This document shows, piece after piece, positions 1-7,793 of a DNA stretch of 45,152 bases. A model generated the notes under the pieces. It was not told the DNA's origin. It saw only the letters and a list, made by a program, of their open reading frames with translations, and did no database searches. The translations under genes were made by a program, and so were the position numbers. Position 1 is the first letter of the stretch. Each line of letters opens with the position of its first letter. The DNA is from Candidatus Cloacimonadota bacterium (GTDB taxonomy: Bacteria; Cloacimonadota; Cloacimonadia; Cloacimonadales; Cloacimonadaceae), in the NCBI GenBank assembly GCA_012516855.1, contig JAAYWB010000068.1, positions 1 to 45,152 of the forward strand, given 5' to 3'.

Positions 1-349
1 CAATCCTATGGCTGGGAAAAGATCCAATTTGCCTCCTACACGCGACTGCAAAACTTGAACCAGATCCTGCTGCTGGCAATGTGTTTCCTATACTCTCTGA
101 AAAAGTTTGCCTATCCACTATCTGCAGGCATTTCCCAGCATTATGTCCTATACCAACAAAACGTGGAGAAAGATCCATGACTTCGTCTATTATTGGCTGA
201 CCCTGCTGGTTGAAGTCTGCTTCAGTATGGTAACCCGGTACAAAATCAATCCGTTCAACGGAGTCTGGCTGGAAAAGCAACTACTGATCTTGCCTTTTTT
301 AAAAAACGGGGGGGATGTGAACATGATTGAAATAAAGCTTGACAGATAA
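1..349 (+). pseudogene. 3' remnant of a transposase (IS4-like), probably frameshifted
   Basis: The window opens inside an open frame (1-180) reading QSYGWEKIQFASY..LQNLNQILLLAMCFLYSL, which resembles the C-terminal helix region of IS4-type DDE transposases (the 'Y...W.IE...' end). That frame stops at 178-180. The neighbouring frame continues from about 165 to 349 with a basic, hydrophobic tail (FVYYWLTLL..VTRYKINPF..QLLILPFLKNGG) that looks like the natural end of such a protein. This suggests a frameshift near 165-180. The 5' part lies outside the window, so family and intactness cannot be settled. Its position next to an A+T-rich island suggests the island moved with, or was later flanked by, an insertion sequence. 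Confidence 0.45.
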
Positions 350-476
350 CATGAACAGAGGAGCATGATTTTACTTAATGAACTTTGAAATGTGCATCAA
401 GTGGCGATGACCAAGGAAGTCACGCAAAGAAAACATCACTCAGGAGCTAATCTAAATAAAACAAGAGAGATACGTG

Positions 477-1313
477 ATGACTGATCTGAATGAAAGATCA
501 AAATTGTATAGTAAGGATATCCTCCTTTCAATTGCTAAGGGAAAGCATTGTCCCCTTGCTGATAGATTTAATAGCGAATTAAATCATCGCAGCTTGTTAG
601 ATTTGTACGATTGCACTATAAACCATCTTGGTTTGTATTATAGAAATGATCTCTATTTCCGACATTTGATAACGCAGAAAATCTTTCTGTCTAATTATGT
701 GTCTGGAGCGTCATACCTTCTAAGTGAGGTGCGGGCTGGCAATTCAATAGTAGATTTGGTCGTTTTGAATGAATCTTCAACAGTCTATGAAATTAAGTCG
801 GATGTTGACAATCTAAAACGGCTATCAGATCAGTTATCTGACTATTTGCTAGTTTTTGATCAGGTGTACGTTGTCTTCGGAGAAAAGCACATCAAAAAAG
901 TAATAAATTTGGATGATCGGGTTGGAATCTACACTGTTAACAATCAAAATGACCTTATAATGCTGAAACCAGCAAGAAGTAATAAAAGAAACGTTAACCC
1001 AAGAGTAATTTTTAAAACCTTACGAAAACCTGAGTATCTTTCTATTATTCATAGTCATTACGGAAAACTACCTTCAGTACCAAACACAAAAATTTATGCT
1101 GAATGTAATAAGTTGTTTAACCTATTGTCGCCTGAGGATGCACATGAAATGTTTGTTGAACAATTAAAGAAACGCGCCAAAAATCAGAGTTACCTAGTCG
1201 AGAGTCTGGCTAAGATTCCCAATTCCATAGTATATCCGGTTTTAATTTATAACTTTTCTAAAAGCATAACAGAACAACTGGTTAAAAATATATCTTGTAA
1301 TAGGGGGTTATAA
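477..1313 (+). CDS. sce7726-like protein with a PD-(D/E)XK nuclease-type core
   Basis: First gene of a compact three-gene operon; about 278 residues. I read it as a member of the family named after Sorangium sce7726, known mainly from co-occurrence with sce7725-type genes. The middle holds a restriction-endonuclease-like signature: E84 (SEVRAG), D93 (SIVDLVV), then E105-x-K107 (VYEIKSD) and Q119 in the next helix. This is the D...ExK...Q layout of PD-(D/E)XK folds. Strand-like VDLVVLN and VYVVFGE flank it. Nuclease activity is therefore possible but not shown. ATG 477 is chosen because AGAGAGA at 464-470 sits six bases before it; a GTG lies at 474. The gene is clearly more A+T-rich than the genes right of 4500, which suggests horizontal origin. 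Its stop overlaps the next start by one base (TAATG). Confidence 0.72.
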   Translation: MTDLNERSKLYSKDILLSIAKGKHCPLADRFNSELNHRSLLDLYDCTINHLGLYYRNDLYFRHLITQKIFLSNYVSGASYLLSEVRAGNSIVDLVVLNESSTVYEIKSDVDNLKRLSDQLSDYLLVFDQVYVVFGEKHIKKVINLDDRVGIYTVNNQNDLIMLKPARSNKRNVNPRVIFKTLRKPEYLSIIHSHYGKLPSVPNTKIYAECNKLFNLLSPEDAHEMFVEQLKKRAKNQSYLVESLAKIPNSIVYPVLIYNFSKSITEQLVKNISCNRGL

Positions 1314-2275
1314 TGTATTTACCATTGCTAAGAGGCAAGCAGTTTGAATTGTTAGCCATTCGCGAACTTGTTGCGGTATTGAATGGTAATCAACATGTTA
1401 CGCCTATCATTGAGCCAGTTAGAGACAATCTTCTATCGATAAGAAAGTGCATGGATGTATATGAAGAAAAAAAATTGAATCTATTTGTGATTACGAATCC
1501 GATAGTGGGATATTTCACAGATTCAGACAAACACAAAGATTTAGCCACTGGCTTAACGATGGGTGATTATAAATATGTGAAGCCAGCCTACTATTTAGAC
1601 TCAAACACAAGTAAAGCTGAAATCAATTCTCTGGTTAATTCATATAATAATAAACTTTGTTTTATACACCTTGATAAGGTTGCCGCCAATAACAAAGTAG
1701 AAGAAAATAGCATTGTAAAGATCATTAATAAGCGCAACAAAGAAGATTTGCATGTCTTTTTTCATGGACTATCAAGGAACTATATAAATGAAGTCATTGG
1801 TAAGGATTTTGATAAAGCCATTCTTAAAGATTGCTTTCCCAAAGAAGATCAGAATAAAAAGTACCCAATCGAAAACTCATTTTCAGACGAAATATTCTTT
1901 TTCAAAAGTGAGGGTCGATATGGCTTTAGCGATTATTCAATGATTGGGTCCGAATTTAGCGAATCTGGAGGACCAGCAGTAGCTGTCGCTATACATATCG
2001 TAATTGAGGATAAAAAAAACAAGGAATTGAGGATTAAACACTTTGTATCTGATAGAATAACTGGATTTGATGACCCTGCAGGAAAGTTTTTCGAAGCGCT
2101 TGAAAAACTGGTTGACTGGGCAAATAATCACGAACGTCAACATCTTAACACATTATCAATTAAAGAATTTATAAATCTATTTAATAAAGAACACTATCCA
2201 GGTTTAGGGTTTGTTAAGAAATTATCGCTTTTTCATCATATGGAATTATGTAACAAAGTAATCTCAGGAATTTGA
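1313..2275 (+). CDS. sce7725 / T4 'beta protein' family protein
   Basis: A 320-residue protein starting MYLPLLRGKQFELLAIRELV and carrying the late motif GFSDYSMIGSEF followed by a beta-rich VAVAIHIVIED. These are hallmarks of the 'beta protein' family that includes sce7725 and phage T4 beta. The biochemical function of the family is not established. It sits between the sce7726-like gene (one-base overlap) and the RES-domain gene (two-base gap), so all three are almost certainly co-translated. AGGGGG just upstream of ATG 1313 is the ribosome binding site. No signal peptide or membrane segment is visible, so it should be cytoplasmic. By analogy with toxin-antitoxin architecture it could control the downstream RES protein, but that is only an inference from order. 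Confidence 0.72.
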   Translation: MYLPLLRGKQFELLAIRELVAVLNGNQHVTPIIEPVRDNLLSIRKCMDVYEEKKLNLFVITNPIVGYFTDSDKHKDLATGLTMGDYKYVKPAYYLDSNTSKAEINSLVNSYNNKLCFIHLDKVAANNKVEENSIVKIINKRNKEDLHVFFHGLSRNYINEVIGKDFDKAILKDCFPKEDQNKKYPIENSFSDEIFFFKSEGRYGFSDYSMIGSEFSESGGPAVAVAIHIVIEDKKNKELRIKHFVSDRITGFDDPAGKFFEALEKLVDWANNHERQHLNTLSIKEFINLFNKEHYPGLGFVKKLSLFHHMELCNKVISGI

Positions 2276-2277
2276 TT

Positions 2278-3351
2278 ATGACTGTCTGTCAAGATTGTTT
2301 TAGTAATAAGCATTTACAACGTTATATTGAAGTATATGGAATTAAGAATTACTGTGAAACCTGCAAAAAAGCATCTAAGGTGTTGGAATTAAGTAGTCTC
2401 GAGGAGATATTCTCCAGAATAAAATCTGTTTATACCATAGATTCTAATGGGGCCTCATTTTTCGAGTCAATTCAAAGAGATTTAAATCTTTTTTCCCACG
2501 GAGAAAATGAGGCGAATAGAATACTGAATGAAGTGTACGGAAAAGAAGAATGGAATAAAATCCAAAGTGAACAATACTCTTTGAAACCTGCACCATCATT
2601 AGATGAAGAATGGGATGAGTTTACTGAATCTCTTAAACACGGGAATAGGTTTTTTACCCAAACAAATTTAAAGGATTATTTAGAAGCGGCTTTTAACCTA
2701 TTGAGAGCCGAAACATCAGAAATACAATATCGAATTAATCCCGAAGTCAAGCTATATAGAGGTAGAATAAATCTGCCTAGAAAAAGGTATTATACAAAAA
2801 GTTTATACGCTCCACCCAAACAAAACACACCCGGAGGTAGAGCCAATCCTCAATGGATACCTTATCTATACTTAGCCGACAACGAAGTAACTGCAATAGC
2901 TGAATGCCGTCCGCAAATTGGCCAAACACTGTCTATTGGGTCCTTCATAATTGACACTCCGGTAAGTATTTTGAGATTTAAACTCCTTGATTTAATGGAT
3001 GTGATCATCAGTTATGAAATAGGTCAAATCTCAGATATTGACGTATTATCGATTCGTGAATTCTTTTCTCTAATCTCTGGGAAACTAAGTCAACCAATTG
3101 ATCCAAATATATCCGCTTTAGAATATATTCCAACTCAATATATTTGTGAGTATTTTAAATCGAAAGGTGTTCAGGGGATTGCCTATGCAAGTTCGATGAC
3201 TGGAGGTACTAATATAGCACTTTTTGACCCGAGCATTGCACGTTGCTACACTAGCAAATGTTATAAGATCGATGATATCAACTATAAACATAACCGTGTA
3301 ACTAAAAAATCTAAAGGCAATAAAGTAAGCGTTGATATGCTAACTGCATAA
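2278..3351 (+). CDS. Zinc-ribbon / HEPN-type N-terminal / RES-domain protein (putative NAD-targeting effector)
   Basis: About 357 residues. The N-terminus has a CxxC...CxxC zinc knuckle (C4, C7, C26, C29). A helical region of about 100 residues follows, of the kind found N-terminal to RES domains (HEPN/RES N-terminal type). The C-terminal half is a RES domain: LYRGR (R161), GGRANPQWIPYLYLA (Y198), AIAECRP (E209), and the late GIAYASSMTGG serine segment. RES proteins paired with Xre antitoxins degrade NAD+ using conserved Arg, Tyr and Glu, so this one may be a cell-killing or dormancy effector. No Xre-type antitoxin gene is next to it; its partners here are the sce7725- and sce7726-like proteins. 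ATG 2278 is preferred (AGGA at eight bases); a TTG at 2272 is in frame. Composition is A+T-rich like its partners. Confidence 0.75.
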   Translation: MTVCQDCFSNKHLQRYIEVYGIKNYCETCKKASKVLELSSLEEIFSRIKSVYTIDSNGASFFESIQRDLNLFSHGENEANRILNEVYGKEEWNKIQSEQYSLKPAPSLDEEWDEFTESLKHGNRFFTQTNLKDYLEAAFNLLRAETSEIQYRINPEVKLYRGRINLPRKRYYTKSLYAPPKQNTPGGRANPQWIPYLYLADNEVTAIAECRPQIGQTLSIGSFIIDTPVSILRFKLLDLMDVIISYEIGQISDIDVLSIREFFSLISGKLSQPIDPNISALEYIPTQYICEYFKSKGVQGIAYASSMTGGTNIALFDPSIARCYTSKCYKIDDINYKHNRVTKKSKGNKVSVDMLTA

Positions 3352-3500
3352 TTATCTGCTGAATTGTATTGATAATTACCACATAATGACTATATCGGAT
3401 TTTAAATCCTAAGTCTGATGATAGTTCTAAAGAAAGCCAATTATACAATATGGCTTCAGCTTAATTATTGTAGATAAGACTGATCCCCACTTTAACGTCA

Positions 3501-3584
3501 TTACAGAGAAGGTTGGAATCCATTCTTTCATAACCCAATGATACTGATAACGTTAATAGTGTAAAACGTCATGCTATATCTCAG
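3501..3584. repeat. Relic of a dispersed repeat shared with 17341-17424
   Basis: Aligned by eye without gaps against 17341-17420, this stretch matches at about 63 of 80 positions (around 79%). Shared runs include CAGAGAA, ATCCATTCTTTC and GTCATGCT. The other copy lies at the right end of a segment with terminal inverted repeats after murA. Neither copy is in a recognisable gene. The copy here has an in-frame stop where the other stays open for a short hydrophobic reading frame. Confidence 0.65.
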
Positions 3585-3932
3585 CTTTTGGTGAGGTGAA
3601 GGAACTCCGACCACTCTAATTGAACATGGGCCTTATCTTTTTCTCTTTTTCCTGAATCTGGGGGAGTTGTTTATCCATTTACCCTTTCACATTTGCCTCT
3701 TGTCTGCCTCCCGTTGAGTTCCCGTTTGACGGGCGGGAACTAAGCGGGAAGTGAATGGGATGTGAATGAGATGTGAATGAGATGGGGCAAAGGAGGAGTC
3801 AGGCTCAATTAATAGTGGGCAGCAAATGGGTATTCGTCACGGAAAAACGCGAAAAAAGAGAATGGGTCAGGGATAAATAGGATTCCGAACCTACGTTATT
3901 CCAAGGTTGGAATGACGTGGTTTTTTTGGGGG

Positions 3933-3954
3933 GCGGCGCTTCGGTGAGCGCCGC
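3933..3954. repeat. Stem-loop, 8-bp perfect arms
   Basis: GCGGCGCT and AGCGCCGC flank a six-base loop (TCGGTG). There is no T-run directly after it on the plus strand, so it is not a classic terminator. Confidence 0.6.
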
Positions 3955-3965
3955 TACATGTGTAG

Positions 3966-3990
3966 AGGCGGTCGCTGTACCGCCTTTTTC
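3966..3990 (+). terminator. Terminator-like hairpin with T-run
   Basis: AGGCGGT (3966-3972) pairs with ACCGCCT (3979-3985) and is followed by a T-rich tract. It is oriented to stop plus-strand transcription coming from the island operon, although it lies about 600 bases past the last gene. Confidence 0.5.
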
Positions 3991-4031
3991 CTTTTTTGCA
4001 AGGGGTTGTATGGTTGAGCCGAACATACGTC

Positions 4032-4117
4032 ATCCCGGACGTCACTGAGCTCGCGAGGTGACTTTGATCCGGGATCCATGAATGGATGTACACTGGATTC
4101 CGGGTCAAGCCCGGAAT
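4032..4117. repeat. Double palindrome of the 'ATTCCGGG..CCCGGAAT' type
   Basis: The first stem-loop has arms ATCCCGGA (4032-4039) and TCCGGGAT (4068-4075), with an inner GTCAC/GTGAC pairing and a CTCGCGAG palindrome. The second has arms ATTCCGGG (4097-4104) and CCCGGAAT (4110-4117). Such paired palindromes are typical of short dispersed intergenic repeats in many bacteria. I saw no second copy of exactly this sequence in the window. Confidence 0.5.
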
Positions 4118-4311
4118 GACACGGCTTGGGGTCTGGCCTGGTAACATCTCACGAACAACCCGCTTACATCTCCTTGCCGCGGTGGGAAGTAAGCGAATTG
4201 TTAAGGGGATGTTTACCGGACGCGCTTTAGATACTTTCTATAAATAGTGAGTAACAAAACGAGGGTCCGGAAAAAGAGAAAGAGAGAAAAGGAGAAAAAG
4301 TTGGCGTGGAG

Positions 4312-4347
4312 GCTGCCGTCGAGTGAGAAACGAGCATCGACGGCAGC
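4312..4347. repeat. Stem-loop with 11-bp perfect arms
   Basis: GCTGCCGTCGA (4312-4322) and TCGACGGCAGC (4337-4347) are exact inverted copies around a 14-base purine-rich loop. It lies about 200 bases upstream of the serpin. No T-run follows, so its role, if any, is unknown. Confidence 0.6.
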
Positions 4348-4554
4348 AATGGATAATTTCCCAAATACTTCCTGTCGTCCACGCTCACTTCGTTCGCTGT
4401 ACGCCAAGCCAAGTGCAGGAATGACGGTAACGATACCAGGATTTACCCTTGATAAATTGGTTTCTTCCTGGAGACCAAGCGGGATTTTCGCGAAAAAGAT
4501 TGACGGAAAGCAGGCGATTGAGAGTATTGTTTATAACAAGACATGGAGGTTCCG

Positions 4555-5823
4555 ATGATCAAGATGAGAACTCTGCTGCCAATGCTTCTGGTGCTAAGCC
4601 TGGGATTTGGCTGCGCCTGCAACAAGAAAAAGACCGACATCACGCCGGTGAGCGATGAAATGAACATCAGCCTGGGCGAACAGAACAACGCTTTCGCCTT
4701 CAACCTTTACGCCCTAGCCGATGAGCCCGGAAAAAACCTGTTCTATTCGCCCCACAGCATCACTTCCGCGCTGTCCATGGTCTATGGCGGCGCGCAAGGC
4801 AACACGGCCAAGCAGATGTCCAAAGCCATGAGCTTCAACCTTCCCGCGGAAGAGCAGCACAAGTCATATCTTTCACTGCAACAGTCTCTTAACGCGCTCG
4901 GCGAGAAAGGCAAGGCCGAGCTGAACGTGGCCAACGCCCTCTTTGGCTCCACCACCAATGAGAAGTTCATCAGGAAAGATTATCTGAAGCTGCTGCGCGA
5001 GTGCTATTTGAGCGACCTCTACAGCCTGGATTTCAGCGATTTCAGCGGCACGGCGAAATTCATCAACACCTGGGTGGAGGGAAAAACCAATGACCGGATC
5101 AAGAACCTGGTGACCGAAGATCACATCCGCGACAGCAACGAAGGCATGGTGCTGGTGAACGCCATCTATTTCAAAGGCTCCTGGCTCAATGAGTTCGAGC
5201 CCAAACTCACTGTGAAGGACAAGTTCTTTGTCTCCTCCACCGAGAGGACGGAGGAAAACAGCCGAAACGTGGAGATGATGACCGCCCGCGGGGACTATCG
5301 CTACGCGCAACTAGACGGCCTGCAGCTGCTGGAACTGCCCTACGCAGAGGAAGACCTGGCCATGCTGTTCGTGCTTCCCGACGAAATCAATGACATGGGC
5401 AAGCTCCTGAACCCCAAGAACTTCCAAGCCTGGAACAAATCCCTCGAGAAGCAGGAAGTGAAAATCTTCATCCCAAAATTCAAGTTTGACCTCACGCTGG
5501 AAGGTCTTTCCGACATGCTGAAAAAACTGGGCATGACCGATGCCTTCAACTCCAATCTGGCCAACTTCAACGGCATCATTCCGGATGACACAGGCCGCGG
5601 GCTCTTTATCCTGGACGTGATCCACAAAGCCTTCGTGGAAGTGAATGAGGAAGGCACAGAAGCCGCCGCCGCGACCGGAGTGGTGATGGCCACCAAAGCA
5701 GCCCTGGGACCGGACTCGACCCCGATCTTCCGCGCCGACAAACCCTTTGTTTACCTGCTGGTGCACAAACCCTCGAACACCGTGCTCTTCATGGGAAAAA
5801 TGAACGAACCCCCGAAGATGTAA
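4555..5823 (+). CDS. Serpin (serine protease inhibitor), probable lipoprotein
   Basis: About 422 residues, full serpin length. The N-terminus MIKMRTLLPMLLVLSLGFGC is a lipoprotein-like signal with a loose lipobox, so the protein is probably anchored outside the cytoplasm. Serpin landmarks include NLFYSPHSITSALSMVYGGA, VLVNAIYFKGSW and the C-terminal DKPFVYLLVHKPSNTVLFMGKM. The reactive-centre hinge is EEGTEAAAATG, with small residues in the proximal loop as needed for an inhibitory serpin. Counting from the hinge glycine as P15 puts lysine at P1 (MATK|AA), suggesting inhibition of trypsin-like or other lysine-cleaving proteases. ATG 4555 follows GGAGG at 4546-4550; an upstream frame start at 4543 is less likely. 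It is a single-gene unit, closed by the terminator at 5856-5883. Confidence 0.93.
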   Translation: MIKMRTLLPMLLVLSLGFGCACNKKKTDITPVSDEMNISLGEQNNAFAFNLYALADEPGKNLFYSPHSITSALSMVYGGAQGNTAKQMSKAMSFNLPAEEQHKSYLSLQQSLNALGEKGKAELNVANALFGSTTNEKFIRKDYLKLLRECYLSDLYSLDFSDFSGTAKFINTWVEGKTNDRIKNLVTEDHIRDSNEGMVLVNAIYFKGSWLNEFEPKLTVKDKFFVSSTERTEENSRNVEMMTARGDYRYAQLDGLQLLELPYAEEDLAMLFVLPDEINDMGKLLNPKNFQAWNKSLEKQEVKIFIPKFKFDLTLEGLSDMLKKLGMTDAFNSNLANFNGIIPDDTGRGLFILDVIHKAFVEVNEEGTEAAAATGVVMATKAALGPDSTPIFRADKPFVYLLVHKPSNTVLFMGKMNEPPKM

Positions 5824-5855
5824 CTTTACCTTCTCCAGTATATTGGCATACAAAA

Positions 5856-5883
5856 ACGCGCCTCAGACGGGGCGCGTTTTTTT
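5856..5883 (+). terminator. Rho-independent terminator after the serpin
   Basis: ACGCGCC (5856-5862) and GGCGCGT (5871-5877) form a G+C-rich stem followed by a T-run. An A-run precedes the stem, so it may also act on the minus strand, where it lies just past the tRNA. Confidence 0.85.
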
Positions 5884-5896
5884 CAAGGCAAAAAAA

Positions 5897-5971
5897 TGGC
5901 TCCGGAAGAGGGATTCGAACCCCCGGCCTAGTGGTTAACAGCCACCCGCTCTACCGCTGAGCTATTCCGGA
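5897..5971 (-). tRNA. tRNA-Asn (anticodon GTT)
   Basis: On the minus strand the sequence folds as a cloverleaf: acceptor TCCGGAA/TTCCGGA, D-arm GCTCAGCGGTAGAGC, anticodon loop CTGTTAA with GTT, T-arm GGGGGTTCGAATCCC, discriminator G and an encoded CCA. A T-run follows the CCA directly and probably serves as its terminator. Length is 75 bases with CCA. Confidence 0.95.
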
Positions 5972-5986
5972 ACGCATCGTAAGGGG

Positions 5987-6015
5987 CAAAATCCTTGGGA
6001 GGGGAAATCTGTCAA
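5987..6015 (-). promoter_or_regulatory. Probable promoter of tRNA-Asn
   Basis: Reading the minus strand, a perfect TTGACA (6015-6010) lies 17 bases before ATTTTG (5992-5987), a weak -10. The tRNA 5' end is at 5971. Confidence 0.4.
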
Positions 6016-6170
6016 TGAAAATTATCCACCCCGGGGCAGGAGCCTGCTCTTGATAACTTAGGCAGACTCCTTGACTGCTAATAAACAGTATGGTATCATC
6101 GCCAATTGAGCCTGTTTTAGCCAACTTCTTCTATGCAAACAATTCTGCTGCCTTATCGGAAGAATCCCGG

Positions 6171-6968
6171 TCATGCCAGAGGGGACAGCGTCCAACCGTA
6201 CTGGGCGGAAATCCAGTCCCGCGTCTGGCTATGGAACAGTAGCTTGAGCTCTGACCAGGCCGGCTGGTCCAGTTCTCCGGTCCATTCGTCCATGAAGATC
6301 TTTTTGAACTCAATGGCGAGGCAGATGAGCCGATCTGGATAGCGGGAATTAAGCCAACGGGACATGTATCCGCCGGTGAACTTCACATCCTGCCTACAAT
6401 CCAGCGCTTTGTCCAAGTAGTCTTTGCCGTTGAGCATCTGGCAAAGGGCTTCCGCCGCGGGGTAGTGCTTCTGTAATAGGTTTCCGCGGCCGATGATAAT
6501 ATCGGGATTTTTATCCTGGGGGTCGGGTTCAGCGTTGGGCCCGCCGCGGCGGTGGTTGTAGCTGTGAATGTCCAGCACCACAAGAAAGGGGTGGAATTCC
6601 AGCATCCGGTCGATTTGGTATCGGAGGAGTTTATACCAGGAGGCGTAATCCTCGCGCAGCCTTGCCAAAACTGATTCCAGCACCGGTTCCGCGCGTACCG
6701 GCAGGCCCCAGCAGTCCTCTGGAGCAAGGTACACCGCCTTTTCCGAGTTGCGGTTCAGGTCGATGGCGAAGCGGGAGCTTTCAACAATAATGTGGTTGGG
6801 GAAAAGCGCAGCGATTTCGCCGGTGAAAGGGTCTTCCTCGCGGAGGCGGTCGGCTTCGCTGATGCCGCTGATAGCCAGCAGTTCCGGGGGCAGGTGATGG
6901 CCGTTGTGTATAGCCGTGGCCATCAGCGGCAAGTCGCTGTTGCCAAGCGTTATGGAAGATCTCAGCAC
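6171..6968 (-). CDS. N-formylglutamate amidohydrolase-like protein
   Basis: 265 residues. The sequence matches the N-formylglutamate amidohydrolase fold (a metallocarboxypeptidase-like hydrolase that frees formate or an acyl group from N-formyl-glutamate, last step of one histidine-degradation route). Visible motifs are IHNGHHLP near the N-terminus, REEDPFTGEIA, RFAIDLNRN and LVVLDIHSYNHRR, which carry the likely metal-binding His/Glu and substrate-binding Arg. No other histidine-degradation gene is in the window, so the true substrate may differ. The start is a GTG four bases after the stop of the upstream lipoprotein gene, which implies co-transcription. No signal peptide is seen. Confidence 0.8.
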   Translation of the reverse strand: MLRSSITLGNSDLPLMATAIHNGHHLPPELLAISGISEADRLREEDPFTGEIAALFPNHIIVESSRFAIDLNRNSEKAVYLAPEDCWGLPVRAEPVLESVLARLREDYASWYKLLRYQIDRMLEFHPFLVVLDIHSYNHRRGGPNAEPDPQDKNPDIIIGRGNLLQKHYPAAEALCQMLNGKDYLDKALDCRQDVKFTGGYMSRWLNSRYPDRLICLAIEFKKIFMDEWTGELDQPAWSELKLLFHSQTRDWISAQYGWTLSPLA

Positions 6969-6972
6969 CGGA

Positions 6973-7680
6973 TCAGTTGTTTCCTCTTGGGGTTCCGGCG
7001 TCGATGCCGAAGGGCTCGTCCGAGCGGTGGTCCACCAGATTGGATTCCACTTTGAATCCCTGTTCCGGGGCGGCGTCTTTCTTGAACGTGTTCAGTAGAG
7101 TTACAGACTGGTTTTCTTTCCACGGAAAGTTGAAATGGTGGCCCTGTTCCCAGTAGGTGTAATCGGAGGGCATGTCCAGCCAGTTAGCCTGTACGCGGGT
7201 GTTCGTGAAAGCCTTGTAGTAGCCGGTGTTGTAGAGCACTCCGTTGCCTGGGATGGTGATGTCGTCCATGGTCTGGTCGGTCAGTCCGTAGTTCACGTAG
7301 AGGGGATGCAGGCCGTGATGGCCGGTATTGCGCATTTTCAGGAAAAAGAGGTCTTCATTGGTGATCAGGTAGGTGGTGTAGGAATCTCCGCTGATGTTGC
7401 GGGTGCGCGACCACTCCACCACCAGGCCGATCTGCTCGCCGCTTAAGCTCTTGCCGTGGGTTTCAGCTTCGTAATGATAGCTTCGGTCGTCCCGGGCGAT
7501 TTCGAAAGTCACACTTTCCCCGGGGGCGATCACAGCCGAACCGTAACCGTCAACTTCCACACGGATATCGGTGTAGAGCATGTTTTCAAATCTGGCCAGA
7601 AAAGGGGTGTCAACCACATGGACGTGGCACGAAGCCAGCAGTAGCAGTGGCAACAGGCAGAGAAGCAAAGATTTCTTCAT
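6973..7680 (-). CDS. Lipoprotein of unknown function
   Basis: About 235 residues starting MKKSLLLCLLPLLLLASC, a clear signal peptide with lipobox LLASC, so it should be lipidated and sit in the envelope. The start at 7680 is fixed by AAGGAG just upstream; an in-frame ATG at 7701 lacks this. The mature part is rich in aromatic residues and beta-type patterns (VRVEVDGYGSAVIAPGESVTFEIAR), suggesting a small beta-sandwich. I do not recognise the family. It precedes the formylglutamate hydrolase-like gene by four bases, so the two are likely one transcript. Confidence 0.75.
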   Translation of the reverse strand: MKKSLLLCLLPLLLLASCHVHVVDTPFLARFENMLYTDIRVEVDGYGSAVIAPGESVTFEIARDDRSYHYEAETHGKSLSGEQIGLVVEWSRTRNISGDSYTTYLITNEDLFFLKMRNTGHHGLHPLYVNYGLTDQTMDDITIPGNGVLYNTGYYKAFTNTRVQANWLDMPSDYTYWEQGHHFNFPWKENQSVTLLNTFKKDAAPEQGFKVESNLVDHRSDEPFGIDAGTPRGNN

Positions 7681-7793
7681 TTTGGACTCCTTGGCAGCCA
7701 AAATCCAAGCGTTCTATCAAGCGCTGGTTACAAGCTGCTCATTATAAATACTAGGCCGCGGGGCAAATCCTGTATCCGAATTTTCGGAATGTC

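Larger units (their letters stand above)
3352..4554. other. Gene-free, repeat- and hairpin-rich gap after the island
   Basis: No convincing coding frame was found. The left third (to about 3640) is A+T-rich like the island and includes a block related to 17341-17420. At 3749-3785 there is a short tandem of GATGTGAATGA units. From about 3900 the composition shifts to G+C-rich and the DNA holds several stem-loops, listed separately. The gap probably marks the right border of the imported segment. Confidence 0.6.

Noticed and set aside
3749-3785. GATGTGAATGA tandem as a possible CRISPR or satellite
   Set aside because: Only two to three short units with no spacers of even length.
4247-4703. Overlapping short frames on both strands upstream of the serpin
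   Set aside because: They read through stem-loops and low-complexity purine tracts, and none has a ribosome site or protein-like pattern.
5897-5971. tRNA-Asn as an integration site (att) for the left island
   Set aside because: The island ends about 2.5 kb away, there is a serpin between, and I saw no repeated tRNA end or integrase.
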